From Mycobacterium lepraemurium (GTDB lineage Bacteria > Actinomycetota > Actinomycetes > Mycobacteriales > Mycobacteriaceae): a stretch of DNA of 64,000 nucleotides. The notes beneath the pieces were generated by a model that searched no databases, was not told the origin of the DNA, and saw only the letters and a list, made by a program, of their open reading frames with translations. Both the position numbers and the translations under genes were made by a program. The stretch is from NCBI GenBank assembly GCA_002291465.1, contig CP021238.1, positions 1,054,001 through 1,118,000 on the forward strand, given 5' to 3'. This document shows, one piece after another, positions 33,301-42,910 of the stretch. Each line of letters opens with the position of its first letter. Positions within the stretch are counted from its first letter, which is position 1.

Positions 33301-34012
33301 GCTCGGCGCGGGCATGGCGGTCGCGCTGAAGGACCTGGAGATCCGCGGCGCGGGCAACGTGCTGGGGGTGGAGCAGTCCGGGCACGTCGCCGGGGTCGGT
33401 TTAGACTTGTATGTGCGGCTGGTGGGCGAGGTCATCGAGGCGTACCGGGCCGCGGCGGACGGCCAGACCGTCACCACCGCCGAAGAGCCCAAGGACGTGC
33501 GGATCGACCTGCCCGTCGACGCGCACCTGCCGCCGGACTACATCGCGAGCGATCGGCTGCGGTTGGAGGCGTATCGGCGGCTGGCCGCCGCGGGCTCGGA
33601 CGCCGAGATCGACGCGGTGGTCGAGGAACTCGTCGACCGCTACGGGGTGCTGCCCGAACCGGCCCTGCGGCTGGTGGCGGTCGCCCGGCTGCGGCTGCTG
33701 TGCCGCGCCGCCGGCATCACCGAGGTGTCGGCGCCGTCGGCGGCCACCGTGCGGCTGTCGCCGATCACGCTGCCCGATTCGGCCCAGGTGCGGCTCAAGC
33801 GGATGTATCCGGCCGCCAGCTACCGGGCCACCACGTCGACCGTGCAGGTTCCCATCCCGCGCGCCGGCGGGGTGGGCGCGCCGCGGCTGCGTGACGTCGA
33901 GTTGGTGCAGATGGTGGCCAACCTGGTGACGGCGCTGCAGGGTAAACCGCAGACGGATGTCGCCACCGGCGCGCCGGTGGCGGCGATGGCCAGTGAGGAG
34001 GGGCGCGGGTGA
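30353..34012 (+). CDS. mfd: Transcription-repair coupling factor Mfd
   Basis: 1219 residues, intact. Mfd removes RNA polymerase stalled at DNA lesions and recruits UvrAB. ATG 30353 (MTAPGADRP) matches the M. tuberculosis start; ATG 30341 would add 4 residues. Order: UvrB-like domain 1-3, RNA-polymerase-interacting domain ([20 protein letters not shown]), RecG-like helicase with Walker [10 protein letters not shown] near residue 673, DEEQ box near 775 and VIGTHRLL, then the C-terminal UvrA-mimicking domain. Slightly shorter than the 1234 of M. tuberculosis through small in-frame gaps (after KRGGG and near EAYRAAADG). Overlaps mazG by 4 bases. Confidence 0.96.
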   Translation: MTAPGADRPETPIAGLVELALTAPTFQQLIDTAAASPADLSLVGPASARLFVASALARLGPLLVVTATGREADDLTAELRGVVGDAVAVFPSWETLPHERLSPGVDTVGARLTVLRRLAHRDDARLGPPLQVVVTAVRSLLQPMTPELGLVEPVTLSVGQEIEFEHVIARLVELAYTRVDMVGRRGEFVVRGGILDVFPPTAEHPVRVEFCGDEVSEMRMFSVADQRSIPEIAVDTVIAVPCRELLLTEDVRARAAELAAQHPASEPAITGSVSDMLAKIADGIAVDGMEALLPVLRPGKHVLLTDQLAERTPVLLCDPEKIRTRAADLIKTGREFLEASWSVAALGTLENQAPIDVEQLGGSSFAELDEVRAAAVRDGHPWWTLSQLSDESAVELDVRAAPSARGHQHDIDGIFAMLRAHVSTGGRAAGVAPGTGTAHRVVERLAECDTPAAMLESGAVPQVGVVGVLKGPLHDGIVIPGANLVVITETDLTGSRVAAVEGKRLAAKRRNTVDPLALTAGDLVVHDQHGIGRFVEMTERTVGGVRREYLVLEYASSKRGGGSDKLYVPMDSLDQLSRYVGGQAPALSKLGGSDWANTKTKARRAVREIAGELVSLYAKRQASPGHAFSPDTPWQAEMEDAFGYTETVDQLTAITEVKSDMEKPIPMDRVICGDVGYGKTEIAVRAAFKAVQDGKQAAVLVPTTLLADQHLQTFTDRMAGFPVTVKGLSRFTDAAESRAVIEGLADGSVDIVIGTHRLLQTGVRWKDLGLVVVDEEQRLGVEHKEHIKSLRTHVDVLTMSATPIPRTLEMSLAGIREMSTILTPPEERYPVLTYVGPHDDKQVAAALRRELLRDGQAFYVHNRVSSIDRAAARVRELVPEARVVVAHGQMPEERLERTVQGFWNREYDILVCTTIVETGLDISNANTLIVERADTFGLSQLHQLRGRVGRSRERGYAYFLYPPHAPLTETAYDRLATIAQNNELGAGMAVALKDLEIRGAGNVLGVEQSGHVAGVGLDLYVRLVGEVIEAYRAAADGQTVTTAEEPKDVRIDLPVDAHLPPDYIASDRLRLEAYRRLAAAGSDAEIDAVVEELVDRYGVLPEPALRLVAVARLRLLCRAAGITEVSAPSAATVRLSPITLPDSAQVRLKRMYPAASYRATTSTVQVPIPRAGGVGAPRLRDVELVQMVANLVTALQGKPQTDVATGAPVAAMASEEGRG

Positions 34013-35013
34013 TTGTGATCTTGTGCGACCCGCGCCGGCCGTCGCTGGTGCCGGTCGAGGCCGTCGAGCATCTCACCGGCGAGGTGCAATACACCGAGGA
34101 GATGCCGATCGCGGTGCCCTGGTCGCTGCCGGCGGCACGCCCGGTGCACTCCGGCGACCCCGATGATCCTGCGCCGGTGCTGCTGTCGTCGGACCGCGAC
34201 CACCCCGCCGTCACCGCCCGGCTGGCCGCCGGGGCCCGGCTGATCTCGGCGCCGGACGCCCCGCGTGGCGAACGGCTGGTCGATGCGGTGGCGATGATGG
34301 ACAAGCTGCGCACCGCCGGACCGTGGGAAAGTGAGCAAACCCATGAGTCGCTGCGCCGGTTTCTGCTGGAGGAGGCCTACGAGTTGCTGGACGCGGTGGC
34401 CGGCGGCAACGCCGAGGCGTTGCGTGACGAGCTCGGTGACGTGCTGCTGCAGGTCCTCTTCCACGCCCGCATCGCCGAGGACGCCCCGCAGTCGGCGTTC
34501 ACCATCGACGACGTCGCCGCCGCGCTGATCCGCAAACTGGGCAACCGGGTGCCGGGAGTGCTTGCCGGGCAAACCATTTCGCTCGAAGAGCAGCTGGCGC
34601 AGTGGGAAGAGCGCAAGGCGGCCGAGAAGCCGCGGAAATCGGTGATGGACGACGTGCACACCGGGCAACCGGCGCTGGCGCTGGCGCAGAAGGTGATCGG
34701 GCGGGCCGAGAAGGCCGGTCTGCCCGCCGACCTGATCCCGCCGCAGGTCACCTCGATCGCAATATCGGCCGACGTTGACACTGAAAGTTATTTGCGCACA
34801 GCAGTTTTGGACTTCGTGGCAACCATCCGCGGTGTCGAGCGCTCGATCGCGGCGGCGCGCCGCGGCACCAGTGTCCCCGACGAGTTCGACGTTGCCCCGC
34901 TCGGTGAGATTTCCGAGCAGGAGTGGCGGCAGCACTGGCCGGCGGGCGATACCGATCGCGAGCCGGCCCCCGCCGAGCGCCTCACCGCCGACGCCGGCGG
35001 CGACGAGAACTGA
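34009..35013 (+). CDS. mazG: Nucleoside triphosphate pyrophosphohydrolase MazG
   Basis: 334 residues, intact, GTG 34009 in a GTGA overlap with mfd. MazG hydrolyses (d)NTPs, including oxidised ones, to NMP and PPi; the mycobacterial enzyme protects against oxidative mutation. Metal-binding helices show [17 protein letters not shown] and [19 protein letters not shown]. The N-terminal ~95 residues ([19 protein letters not shown]) are typical of mycobacterial MazG. Together with Mfd it makes a genome-maintenance operon. Confidence 0.94.
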   Translation: MIVILCDPRRPSLVPVEAVEHLTGEVQYTEEMPIAVPWSLPAARPVHSGDPDDPAPVLLSSDRDHPAVTARLAAGARLISAPDAPRGERLVDAVAMMDKLRTAGPWESEQTHESLRRFLLEEAYELLDAVAGGNAEALRDELGDVLLQVLFHARIAEDAPQSAFTIDDVAAALIRKLGNRVPGVLAGQTISLEEQLAQWEERKAAEKPRKSVMDDVHTGQPALALAQKVIGRAEKAGLPADLIPPQVTSIAISADVDTESYLRTAVLDFVATIRGVERSIAAARRGTSVPDEFDVAPLGEISEQEWRQHWPAGDTDREPAPAERLTADAGGDEN

Positions 35014-35314
35014 GCGGCCGGTCCCGTTGGTCGTTGGCCTGTGGCGTGTTCACCGCCGCCGAGAGCGATCACCGCATTGTTTGCCAGATTTGGCGTCCGC
35101 GCCTCGGTAATATCGCGGATGAGGTTGCGAATCCCCGTGGTCGGCCTCGGTCCGACCGCGCTAGCCAAGGCGACCGTCAGCTAATCGACGATTAGCTGAA
35201 CGGGGCGACAAATCGGTGCCCGGGGGGCCGGCGCAACCGAGCGGTCCCGGAATGCATGGGACGATGGTGGGGCGGAAGTTGGTGCAGGCGAGTTTTAGGG
35301 GAGCTCAGGAAAGC
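35014..35314. other. Intergenic region mazG-lpqU
   Basis: 301 bp without a supported gene. It holds a perfect palindrome at 35177-35199 (listed separately) and the lpqU ribosome-binding site AGGAA just before ATG 35315. No other element was recognised. Confidence 0.55.
35177..35199. promoter_or_regulatory. 23-bp perfect palindrome, candidate operator upstream of lpqU
   Basis: TCAGCTAATCG (35177-35187), one central A, then CGATTAGCTGA (35189-35199): an exact 11-bp inverted repeat with no loop. It is AT-richer than its surroundings and has no T-run after it, so a dimeric repressor site fits better than a terminator. It is ~115 bp before the lpqU start. Confidence 0.6.
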
Positions 35315-36046
35315 ATGGTGTCGCCGAGGCGTTGGATGCGCGCGGCCGCCGTGATCGGCGCGACCGCGATCGTGCTGGCCTCCAGCTGCACCTGGCAGCT
35401 CAGCCTGTTCATCCCCGACGGCGTCCCGCCGCCGGCCGGCGACCCGGTGCCCCCGGTGGACACCCACGCCAGCGGTCGTCCCGCGGATCAGTTGCGCGAT
35501 TGGGCCGCGCAGCGCGCGGCCGGATTGGAGATCCCGGTCATCGCGCTCGAGGCCTACGCGTACGCGGCGCGGGTCGCGGAGGTCGAGAACCCAAAGTGCC
35601 ACATCGCCTGGACCACGCTGGCGGGCATCGGGCAGGTGGAGAGCCACCATGGCACCTACCGCGGCGCGCGGCTGGCGCCCAACGGCGATGTGAGCCCCCC
35701 GATTCGGGGTGTCCGCCTGGACGGCAGCGGCGGCACGCTGCGCATCGTCGACAACGGCGAGGACGCCACGGACGAGGACGGCGTGACGCGCGCGATGGGG
35801 CCGATGCAGTTCATCCCGGAGACCTGGCGGCTCTACGCGGTGGACGCTCACAACGACGGCCGGGTCAGCCCGGACAACATCGACGACGCCGCGCTCGCCG
35901 CGGCCGGTTATCTGTGTTGGCGCGGAAAGGATCTCGCCACACCGCGCGGGTGGATCACCGCGCTGCGCGCCTACAACAACTCCGGTGTTTACGCCCGGGC
36001 GGTGCGCGATTGGGCGACCGCTTACGCCAAAGGTCACCCACTGTAG
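35315..36046 (+). CDS. lpqU: Lipoprotein LpqU, lytic-transglycosylase-like
   Basis: 243 residues from ATG 35315, exactly the M. tuberculosis length; longer in-frame starts exist from 35216. Signal peptide WMRAAAVIGATAIVLASSC with the lipobox cysteine, then an SLT-type murein hydrolase fold: GIGQVESHHGTYRGARL (catalytic Glu in QVES), GPMQFIPETWRLYA and ALAAAGYLC. It should act on peptidoglycan at the membrane surface. Intact; eno follows after 60 bp. Confidence 0.9.
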   Translation: MVSPRRWMRAAAVIGATAIVLASSCTWQLSLFIPDGVPPPAGDPVPPVDTHASGRPADQLRDWAAQRAAGLEIPVIALEAYAYAARVAEVENPKCHIAWTTLAGIGQVESHHGTYRGARLAPNGDVSPPIRGVRLDGSGGTLRIVDNGEDATDEDGVTRAMGPMQFIPETWRLYAVDAHNDGRVSPDNIDDAALAAAGYLCWRGKDLATPRGWITALRAYNNSGVYARAVRDWATAYAKGHPL

Positions 36047-37396
<1,350 letters not shown>

Positions 37397-37397
37397 C

Positions 37398-38078
37398 TTG
37401 CCCGCCAAGCCCGATCCGAAGCGCCGCTCCCCGGCATCGCGGCCGGGGAAAGCCGGCGGTTCGGATCGGCGCTGTCGCGCGGCCAAGCCGTCGCAGACCG
37501 TCACCGCCCGCAAGGCCACCCGGGCGCAGCACGAGCCGGTGGTCGAACCCATCGTGCGGCAGGCCGCCGAGTCGGTGGAGCAGCGCTCCGAGCAGCGGTT
37601 GGGTTTCACCGCCCGGCGTGCGGCGGTGCTGGCCGCAGTGATCTGCGTGCTGACGTTGACCATCGCCGGGCCGGTGCGCACCTATTTCGCCCAGCGCATC
37701 GAGATGAATCAGCTGGCCGCCAGCGAGGCGGCGCTGCGCCGCCAGATCGCCGACTTGGAGCAGCGCAAGGCCAAACTCGCCGACCCGGCCTATATCGCGG
37801 CCCAGGCCCGTGAACGGCTCGGCTTCGTCAAGCCCGGCGACATCCCGTTCCAGGTTCAGCTTCCGCCGACCACCGCCGCCGAACCCACCCAGCCGGGATC
37901 GCCGGCGGCGAAGCCGGTCAACAACGACCCGTGGTACACGTCGCTGTGGCACACCATCGCCGATGCTCCGCACCTGCCGCCGGCCAATCCTGCTGTCCCG
38001 CAAGCACCGCCGGCCGAACCGGGTCCGCCCGGTCCGGTTCCGCCGCCCGCACCGAATCCCGCGGGTCCCGGTGATTGA
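37398..38078 (+). CDS. FtsB/DivIC-type septum-formation initiator protein (Rv1024 equivalent)
   Basis: 226 residues, starting at TTG 37398 one base after the eno stop; no ATG or GTG fits, and the sequence LPAKPDPKRRSPASRPGKAG is the family start. A basic disordered N-terminus (~75 residues) is followed by one membrane helix (AAVLAAVICVLTLTIAG), a coiled-coil (LAASEAALRRQIADLEQRKA) and YIAAQARERLGFVKPGDIPF, the FtsB/DivIC signature. The C-terminus is Pro-rich. It belongs to the divisome with FtsQ and FtsL. Intact. Confidence 0.85.
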   Translation: MPAKPDPKRRSPASRPGKAGGSDRRCRAAKPSQTVTARKATRAQHEPVVEPIVRQAAESVEQRSEQRLGFTARRAAVLAAVICVLTLTIAGPVRTYFAQRIEMNQLAASEAALRRQIADLEQRKAKLADPAYIAAQARERLGFVKPGDIPFQVQLPPTTAAEPTQPGSPAAKPVNNDPWYTSLWHTIADAPHLPPANPAVPQAPPAEPGPPGPVPPPAPNPAGPGD

Positions 38079-38559
38079 TCTCGCCGACCTGGATGCGGTG
38101 GCGCGTCAACTCGGGCGTGAACCGCGCGGGGTGCTCGCCATCGCCTACCGGTGTCCCAACGGCGAACCCGGTGTGGTGAAGACCGCGCCGAAACTCCCTG
38201 ACGGAACACCGTTTCCGACGCTGTACTACCTGACGCATCCCGCGCTGACGGCAGCCGCGAGCAGGTTGGAGACAACGGGGTTGATGCGGGAGATGACCGA
38301 GCGACTGAGTCAGGACGCGGAGTTGGCGGCCGCGTACCGGCGTGCCCACGAGTCGTATCTGGCCGAACGGGACGCGATCGAACCCCTGGGCACCAGGTTT
38401 TCGGCCGGCGGCATGCCTGACCGGGTCAAGTGCCTGCACGTGCTGATCGCTCATTCGCTGGCCAAGGGGCCGTGCGTGAATCTCTTTGGGGACCAGGCGT
38501 TGTCGATCCTGGCCGCCGATCCCGCGCTGGCCGGAGTTTTGCAGGAGGGCCGATGGTGA
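38071..38559 (+). CDS. DUF501-family protein (Rv1025 equivalent)
   Basis: 162 residues, intact. GTG 38071 overlaps the FtsB-like stop by 8 bases. The DUF501 core is LGREPRGVLAIAYRCPNGEP, TPFPTLYYLTHPALTAAASR and PDRVKCLHVLIAHSLAKG. The Cys and His in KCLHVLIAH are conserved but the activity is unknown. It always lies between an FtsB-like gene and ppx in actinobacteria, which suggests a link to envelope growth or polyphosphate that is unproven. Confidence 0.85.
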   Translation: MIDLADLDAVARQLGREPRGVLAIAYRCPNGEPGVVKTAPKLPDGTPFPTLYYLTHPALTAAASRLETTGLMREMTERLSQDAELAAAYRRAHESYLAERDAIEPLGTRFSAGGMPDRVKCLHVLIAHSLAKGPCVNLFGDQALSILAADPALAGVLQEGRW

Positions 38560-39503
38560 CCGGCAGGCTCGCGGGAATCGACTGCGGCACCAACTCGATA
38601 CGGTTGCTGATCGCCGACGTGCGCGACGGCCGGCTGCGCGACGTGCACCGGGAGACCCGGATCGTGCGGTTGGGTCAGGGTGTGGACGCGACGGGGGAGT
38701 TCGCGCCGGAGGCCATCGCGCGCACCCGTGCGGCGCTGAGCGACTACGCGGATCTGCTGAAACAACATGGTGTGCAGCGGGTGCGGATGGTGGCCACGTC
38801 GGCCGCCCGGGACGTCGGCAACCGGGTTGACTTCTTTTCCATGCCGGCCGACGTGCTGGGCGCGGTGCTGCCCGGTGCGGTGGCCGAAGTGATCACCGGC
38901 GCCGACGAGGCCGAGCTGTCGTTCCTCGGGGCGGTCGGCGAATTCGACAGTGCGGCCGGTCCTTTCGTGGTCGTCGACCTGGGCGGCGGGTCGACGGAGA
39001 TCGTGGTCGGCGGCAGTGACGGGGTGACGGCGAGCCACTCGGCCGACATCGGCTGCGTGCGGCTGACCGAACGATGCCTGCATTCCGACCCGCCGACGCC
39101 CGAGGAGGTGGCGCTGGCCCGTCAGGTGGTGCGCGAGCGGCTCGAGGTCGCGTTGGGGGTGGTACCCGTGGAAGGGGCGCGAACCTGGGTCGGGGTGGCC
39201 GGGACGATGACCACGCTGTCGGCGCTGGCTCACGATTTGCCGGCGTATGATTCTGCGGCCATTCATCTTTCGCGGGTGAGCGGACGGGATCTGCTGGCGG
39301 TGTGCGAACGGCTGATCGGCATCACGCGGGCCCAGCGCGCGGCGCTGCCGCCGATGCACGCGGGTCGGGCCGACGTCATCGCCGGAGGCGCGGTCGTGGT
39401 GGAGGAACTGGCGCGGGAGTTCCGTGCCCGCGCGGGCATCGACGAGCTGACGGTCAGCGAGCACGACATCCTGGACGGCATCGTGCTGTCCATCGCGGGG
39501 TAG
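38553..39503 (+). CDS. ppx2: Exopolyphosphatase Ppx2
   Basis: 316 residues, ATG 38553, overlapping the DUF501 stop. Ppx/GppA family, actin-like ATPase fold: phosphate loops AGIDCGTNSIRLLIADV and VVVDLGGGSTEIVVGG, with RMVATSAARDVGNR between. It should hydrolyse polyphosphate or pppGpp; the M. tuberculosis Rv1026 protein is described as a polyphosphate/(p)ppGpp phosphatase. Intact; last gene of the string before the collapsed kdp region. Confidence 0.93.
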   Translation: MVTGRLAGIDCGTNSIRLLIADVRDGRLRDVHRETRIVRLGQGVDATGEFAPEAIARTRAALSDYADLLKQHGVQRVRMVATSAARDVGNRVDFFSMPADVLGAVLPGAVAEVITGADEAELSFLGAVGEFDSAAGPFVVVDLGGGSTEIVVGGSDGVTASHSADIGCVRLTERCLHSDPPTPEEVALARQVVRERLEVALGVVPVEGARTWVGVAGTMTTLSALAHDLPAYDSAAIHLSRVSGRDLLAVCERLIGITRAQRAALPPMHAGRADVIAGGAVVVEELAREFRARAGIDELTVSEHDILDGIVLSIAG

Positions 39504-39514
39504 GCCACTTCCGG

Positions 39515-39562
39515 CACGGACGTCTCCGCTCGAGGTCCCTCACGGACGTCCCCGCTGGAGGC
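39515..39562. repeat. Two direct repeats after ppx2
   Basis: CACGGACGTCTCCGCTCGAG (from 39515) and CACGGACGTCCCCGCTGGAG (from 39541) are near-identical copies of ~22 bp with a 26-bp period. They lie between the ppx2 stop and the left inverted repeat at 39568. Function unknown. Confidence 0.6.
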
Positions 39563-39567
39563 GAGGT

Positions 39568-39937
39568 GTTAAGTGCCCGCCTCTGAGCGACAACCGGGAA
39601 TGTCACACCCGTGTGGGACGGTTCGGCGATGAATCGACTACTACTCAAGGGAATAGAGCTGCGCTACGTGCTGGCGATGCAGCTGGCCGTACACGGACCG
39701 GCCGACATCGGCGGGCTGATCAAAGCGCTTGACTGGCATGGCTTTTGCGTGCAGGGCTGGCCGTCGAAGGCGGTGCCGGATGCGCTGCGTTGGGAGATCG
39801 TGCATGGGCGGGTACGCCGGCTCGGCGGGGCCGGTAAGGCCCGGGCAGCATGCCGCGCTCCACCGAACACCGAATCCATCAGCGTGTCTTGGCCCTGCGT
39901 GAGGCGGCCCGTTGTCGCTGTGAGGCGGGCACTTAAC
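39568..39937. repeat. Inverted repeats flanking a small gene
   Basis: GTTAAGTGCCCGCCTC (39568-39583) is an exact reverse complement of GAGGCGGGCACTTAAC (39922-39937). The match continues inwards, after a two-base mismatch, as AGCGACAAC (left) and GTTGTCGCT (right), giving about 27 bp of imperfect inverted repeat. The right copy contains the 3' end of the gene at 39629. The unit is ~370 bp, a size seen for miniature mobile elements, but no target-site duplication was found. Confidence 0.7.
39629..39936 (+). pseudogene. Small conserved mycobacterial protein of unknown function, frameshift plus nonsense
   Basis: Reconstructed ~102 residues: MNRLLLKGIELRYVLAMQLA, then LIKALDWHGFCVQGWPSKAV and DALRWEIVHGRVRRLG, continuing in the next frame as GPGSMPRSTEHRIHQRVLAL and ending REAARCRCEAGT. 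I know this pattern as a short mycobacterial family with several genomic copies, possibly a winged-helix fold, with no known role. A one-base deletion near 39829 and a Tyr-to-TAA change (39843 region) break it. Its end lies within an inverted repeat whose other arm is at 39568. Confidence 0.6.
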
Positions 39938-40009
39938 CGATTGACCGGCACCGGGACGCGAGTGGCCGGTGGGGCTGGCGAGGCGGTAGTGCCGCGGGCC
40001 GCAGCCCCG

Positions 40010-41452
40010 CACCGCCGACAACAGCGAGCGGCGCAGCTCGTCGGCCCGCACGATCGCCTCGGTGCGGCTGGCCTCCTCGGCGAGTTCGCGCTGCCGGATC
40101 AGCCCCGCCGCCTGCCGGGCCACGGCGCTGAGCACCCGGCGGTCCCGCGCGGACAGCTTGCGGCCCGCCAGCAGCATCTGGAAGTCGCTGGAATCGGGAC
40201 CGCCCACCTCGATCGCGGTGTCCGCGGCATCGACGCTGACACAGGGATCCCGGCCCACGCAGGCGACCACCTGGGTCTTGGTGCCGCCGGCCCGCGCGTC
40301 CTCCGACTCGCGCAGCATGCTGACCGACCGCTGGGCGTAGGTCTCGCGCACCCGCTCCAGCAGGGTCTCCAGATCGGCGCCGCGCAGCACCGAACCCGCG
40401 AACAGCGTCAGCAGTTCGGCCTCCTGGGAAGCGCGCCGGGCCTCCCGGGTGCGCTTGGCCGCGAAGTCGACCAGCACCGCGACCGCCACCGCGATCAGCA
40501 GCAGCACCAATTCGGTGATGGCACTGTTGGGTTCGGCGGTGGTGAAGCTGTGCCGCGGGGCGATCAAGTAGTAGTTCAGCAGCAGCCCGGACAGCACCGC
40601 CGAAAGTGCCGCCGGCGCAATGCCTCCCAGCAGCCCCACCAGCAGCACCCCGACGAAGAACAGCGCGCTCTCGCCGCCGGTGTCCAGGAAGGGGTCCAGC
40701 CACGTGACGGTGACCGCGCAGATGACCGACGGCACGATCAGCGCCGCCAGCCAGGACGCCACCCGCCGCTCCCACGGCGCCAGCGAGGACGCCCGGAAGC
40801 CGCGTTTGGATTCCTCGTGGGTGACCAGGTGCACGTCGATCTTGCCGGACAATTCGACGATCCGGGGGCCGATCCCCTCCTCGAACAGCCGCGCCCAGCG
40901 GGACCGCCGCGAGGTGCCGATCACCAGCTGGGTGGCGTTCATCTCGCGGGCGAACTCGAGCAGAGCCGCGGGCACCTCGTCGCCGACGATGGTGTGCAGC
41001 GACGCGTCCAGGCTGCTGGCCAGCTCCCGGATCTTGGCCATCCGCGATTCCTACAGGCCGGCCAGCCCGTCGCCCCGGATGACGTGCACCACCATCAGTT
41101 CGACGCTGGACTTCGACGCGATGCGCGACGCCCGTCGCACCAACGTCTCCGATTCCGGACCGCCGGTGACTGCCACCACGACCCGCTCGCGGGCCTCCCA
41201 CGTGTCGGTGATCTTGTTCTCGGCGCGGTATTTGGCCAGCGCCGTGTCGACCTGATCGGCCAGCCACAGCAGCTTCAGTTCCCTTAGCGCGGTGAGGTTT
41301 CCACGCCGGAAGTAGTTGGACAGCGCCGCGCCGTTCCGATACGGCGCGTGGACATTACCGTGAGACAGCCTGCTCCGCAACGCTTCCGGTGTGATATCGA
41401 TGAGCTCGACCTGCGAGGCCTGGCGGACGACCGAATCCGGCACGGTCTCCTT
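40010..41452 (-). pseudogene. kdpD: KdpD sensor kinase, internal fragment
   Basis: The surviving piece covers the USP-like domain (VVVAVTGGPESETLVRRASR, LVIGTSRRSRWARLFEEGIG), the four-helix membrane domain (ESALFFVGVLLVGLLGGIAP, ALSAVLSGLLLNYYLIAPRH) and a GAF-like part. It is cut off after RRSLLSAV at 40010, just before where the phosphorylated His (SHDLRTPL) should follow. The first ~180 residues, with the KdpD Walker A motif, are missing: sequence begins at ETVPDSVVRQ, fused directly to kdpB. In addition TAG 41051-41053 stops the frame between GDGLAGL and SRMAKIREL. No kinase function is possible. kdpE is absent. Confidence 0.88.
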
Positions 41453-42910
41453 ATGCCCTGCTTCACCACGTCCTTGAGGTAGATGACACCGAGCACCCGT
41501 GCCCGGCCGTCGACGCTCTCGCCGACGACCAGCGGTGTGCCGCCGCCGGCGGAGATGCCGTCCACGATCTCGTCGAGCTGGTGCGGGACGCTGCCGCGTT
41601 GGCTGCGTACCCATTCGGCGACCGAACTGGCCGCGCCCCTTGCGCAGGGAGTGCCCGTCCAGGTCGACCCCCGACATCCGGGTGGTGGCCGAGAACGCCA
41701 CCCACTGCGCCTGGGACAGCTCGCCGGGGGTGCGCGCCCGCAACCCGAAGTCTGCTTGGCGAACACCACAACCGAACGGCACTCGGGTGTTTCGTCGGCC
41801 AGGCTGGACAGCTGCGCGGCGTCGGCCAACTCCTCGGGGGACACGCCGGCCAGCGGGATGAAGGCGGCGGCCTGCCGGTTGCCCAGCGTGATGGTGCCGG
41901 TCTTGTCCAGCAGCAGGGTGTTGACATCACCGGTGGCTTCCACCGCCCGCTCGGACATGGCGAGCACGTTGCTCTGCACCAGCCGGTCTATGCCGGCGAT
42001 GCCGATGGCCGAAAGCAGCGCCCCGATGGTGGTCGGGATCAGGCACACCAGCAGCGACACCATCACGATGCCGGTGACGCCACTCGTGTTGAGCGCCTGG
42101 GTATCCGGGACGTCCGGGTTGTTCACCTTCGAGTAGATAGCCAGCGGCTGCAACGTGGCGACGGCGAACGCGAAGATGATCGTCAGCGCGGCCAGCAGGA
42201 TGTTCAGCGCGATCTCGTTGGGTGTCTTCTGCCGGTTGGCGCCCTCGATGAGGGCGATCATCCGGTCGATGAAGCTTTCGCCCGGCTTCTGGGTGATCTG
42301 CACGACGATGCGGTCGCTGAGCACGGTGGTGCCGCCGGTGGCCGCCGATCGGTCCCCGCCGGACTCGCGGATCACCGGTGCGGACTCGCCGGTGATGGCC
42401 GATTCGTCCACCGACGCAATGCCTTCCACTACATCACTGTCGCCGGGGATCACCTGCCCGGCCTCCACCACGACGATGTCGCCCTGTTGCAGCGCGGTGG
42501 CGGCGACGGCCTCCTCGATCCCGGTCGAGCCGGGCGCCCAGTCGCGCAGGCGCCGCGCCATGGTCTGGGTTTTGGCCCGGCGCAGGGTTTCTGCCTGGGC
42601 CTTGCCCCCGGCCTTCGGCCACCGCCTCGGCGAGGTTGGCGAACAGCACGGTGAGCCACAACCAGATCACGGTCAGCCAGGCGAACCAGGTCGGGCCGAC
42701 GATCGCCAACACCGTGCTTCACGCCGCGCCGATTTCGACGATGAACATCACCGGGTTGCGCCACAGCGTGCGCGGGTCGAGTTTGCGCAGCGTGTCCGGG
42801 GTGGAGCGCCACAGCATCTTCGGGTCGAGCAGGCCGCCCTGCACCCGCTTGGTGCCGGCCGACGGCACCGGATGCGCCTGCTCGTCCGGGTCGATCGCGG
42901 TCACGGTCAT
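41447..42910 (-). pseudogene. kdpB: KdpB potassium-transporting P-type ATPase subunit, multiply disrupted
   Basis: ATG 42910 overlaps the kdpA stop. N-terminus TVTAIDPDEQAHP; TGA 42719-42721 replaces the Trp in EIGAAWSTVLAI-like sequence. Further frame changes lie near 42612 (extra G in GGCCGGGGGCAAGG), near 41757 and near 41640. The phosphorylation motif LLLDKTGTITLGN survives, as do IPTTIGALLSAIGIAGIDRL and the TGES loop. The protein ends at VIYLKDVVKQG (~41450), where it is joined to KdpD sequence; the last ~250 residues of KdpB and all of KdpC are gone. Not functional. Confidence 0.9.

Noticed and set aside
30245..33385. A 1046-codon open frame on the minus strand opposite mfd, and similar very long open frames opposite or out of phase with metG, pks16, glmU and kdp genes
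   Set aside because: GC-rich codon bias leaves antisense frames open. Their translations are low-complexity Arg/Gly/His/Pro-rich with no domain, while the opposite strand has a clear conserved protein.
41447..42910. A functional KdpB-KdpD fusion protein
   Set aside because: The junction changes frame, and kdpB has an upstream TGA and other frameshifts, so no fusion could be made.
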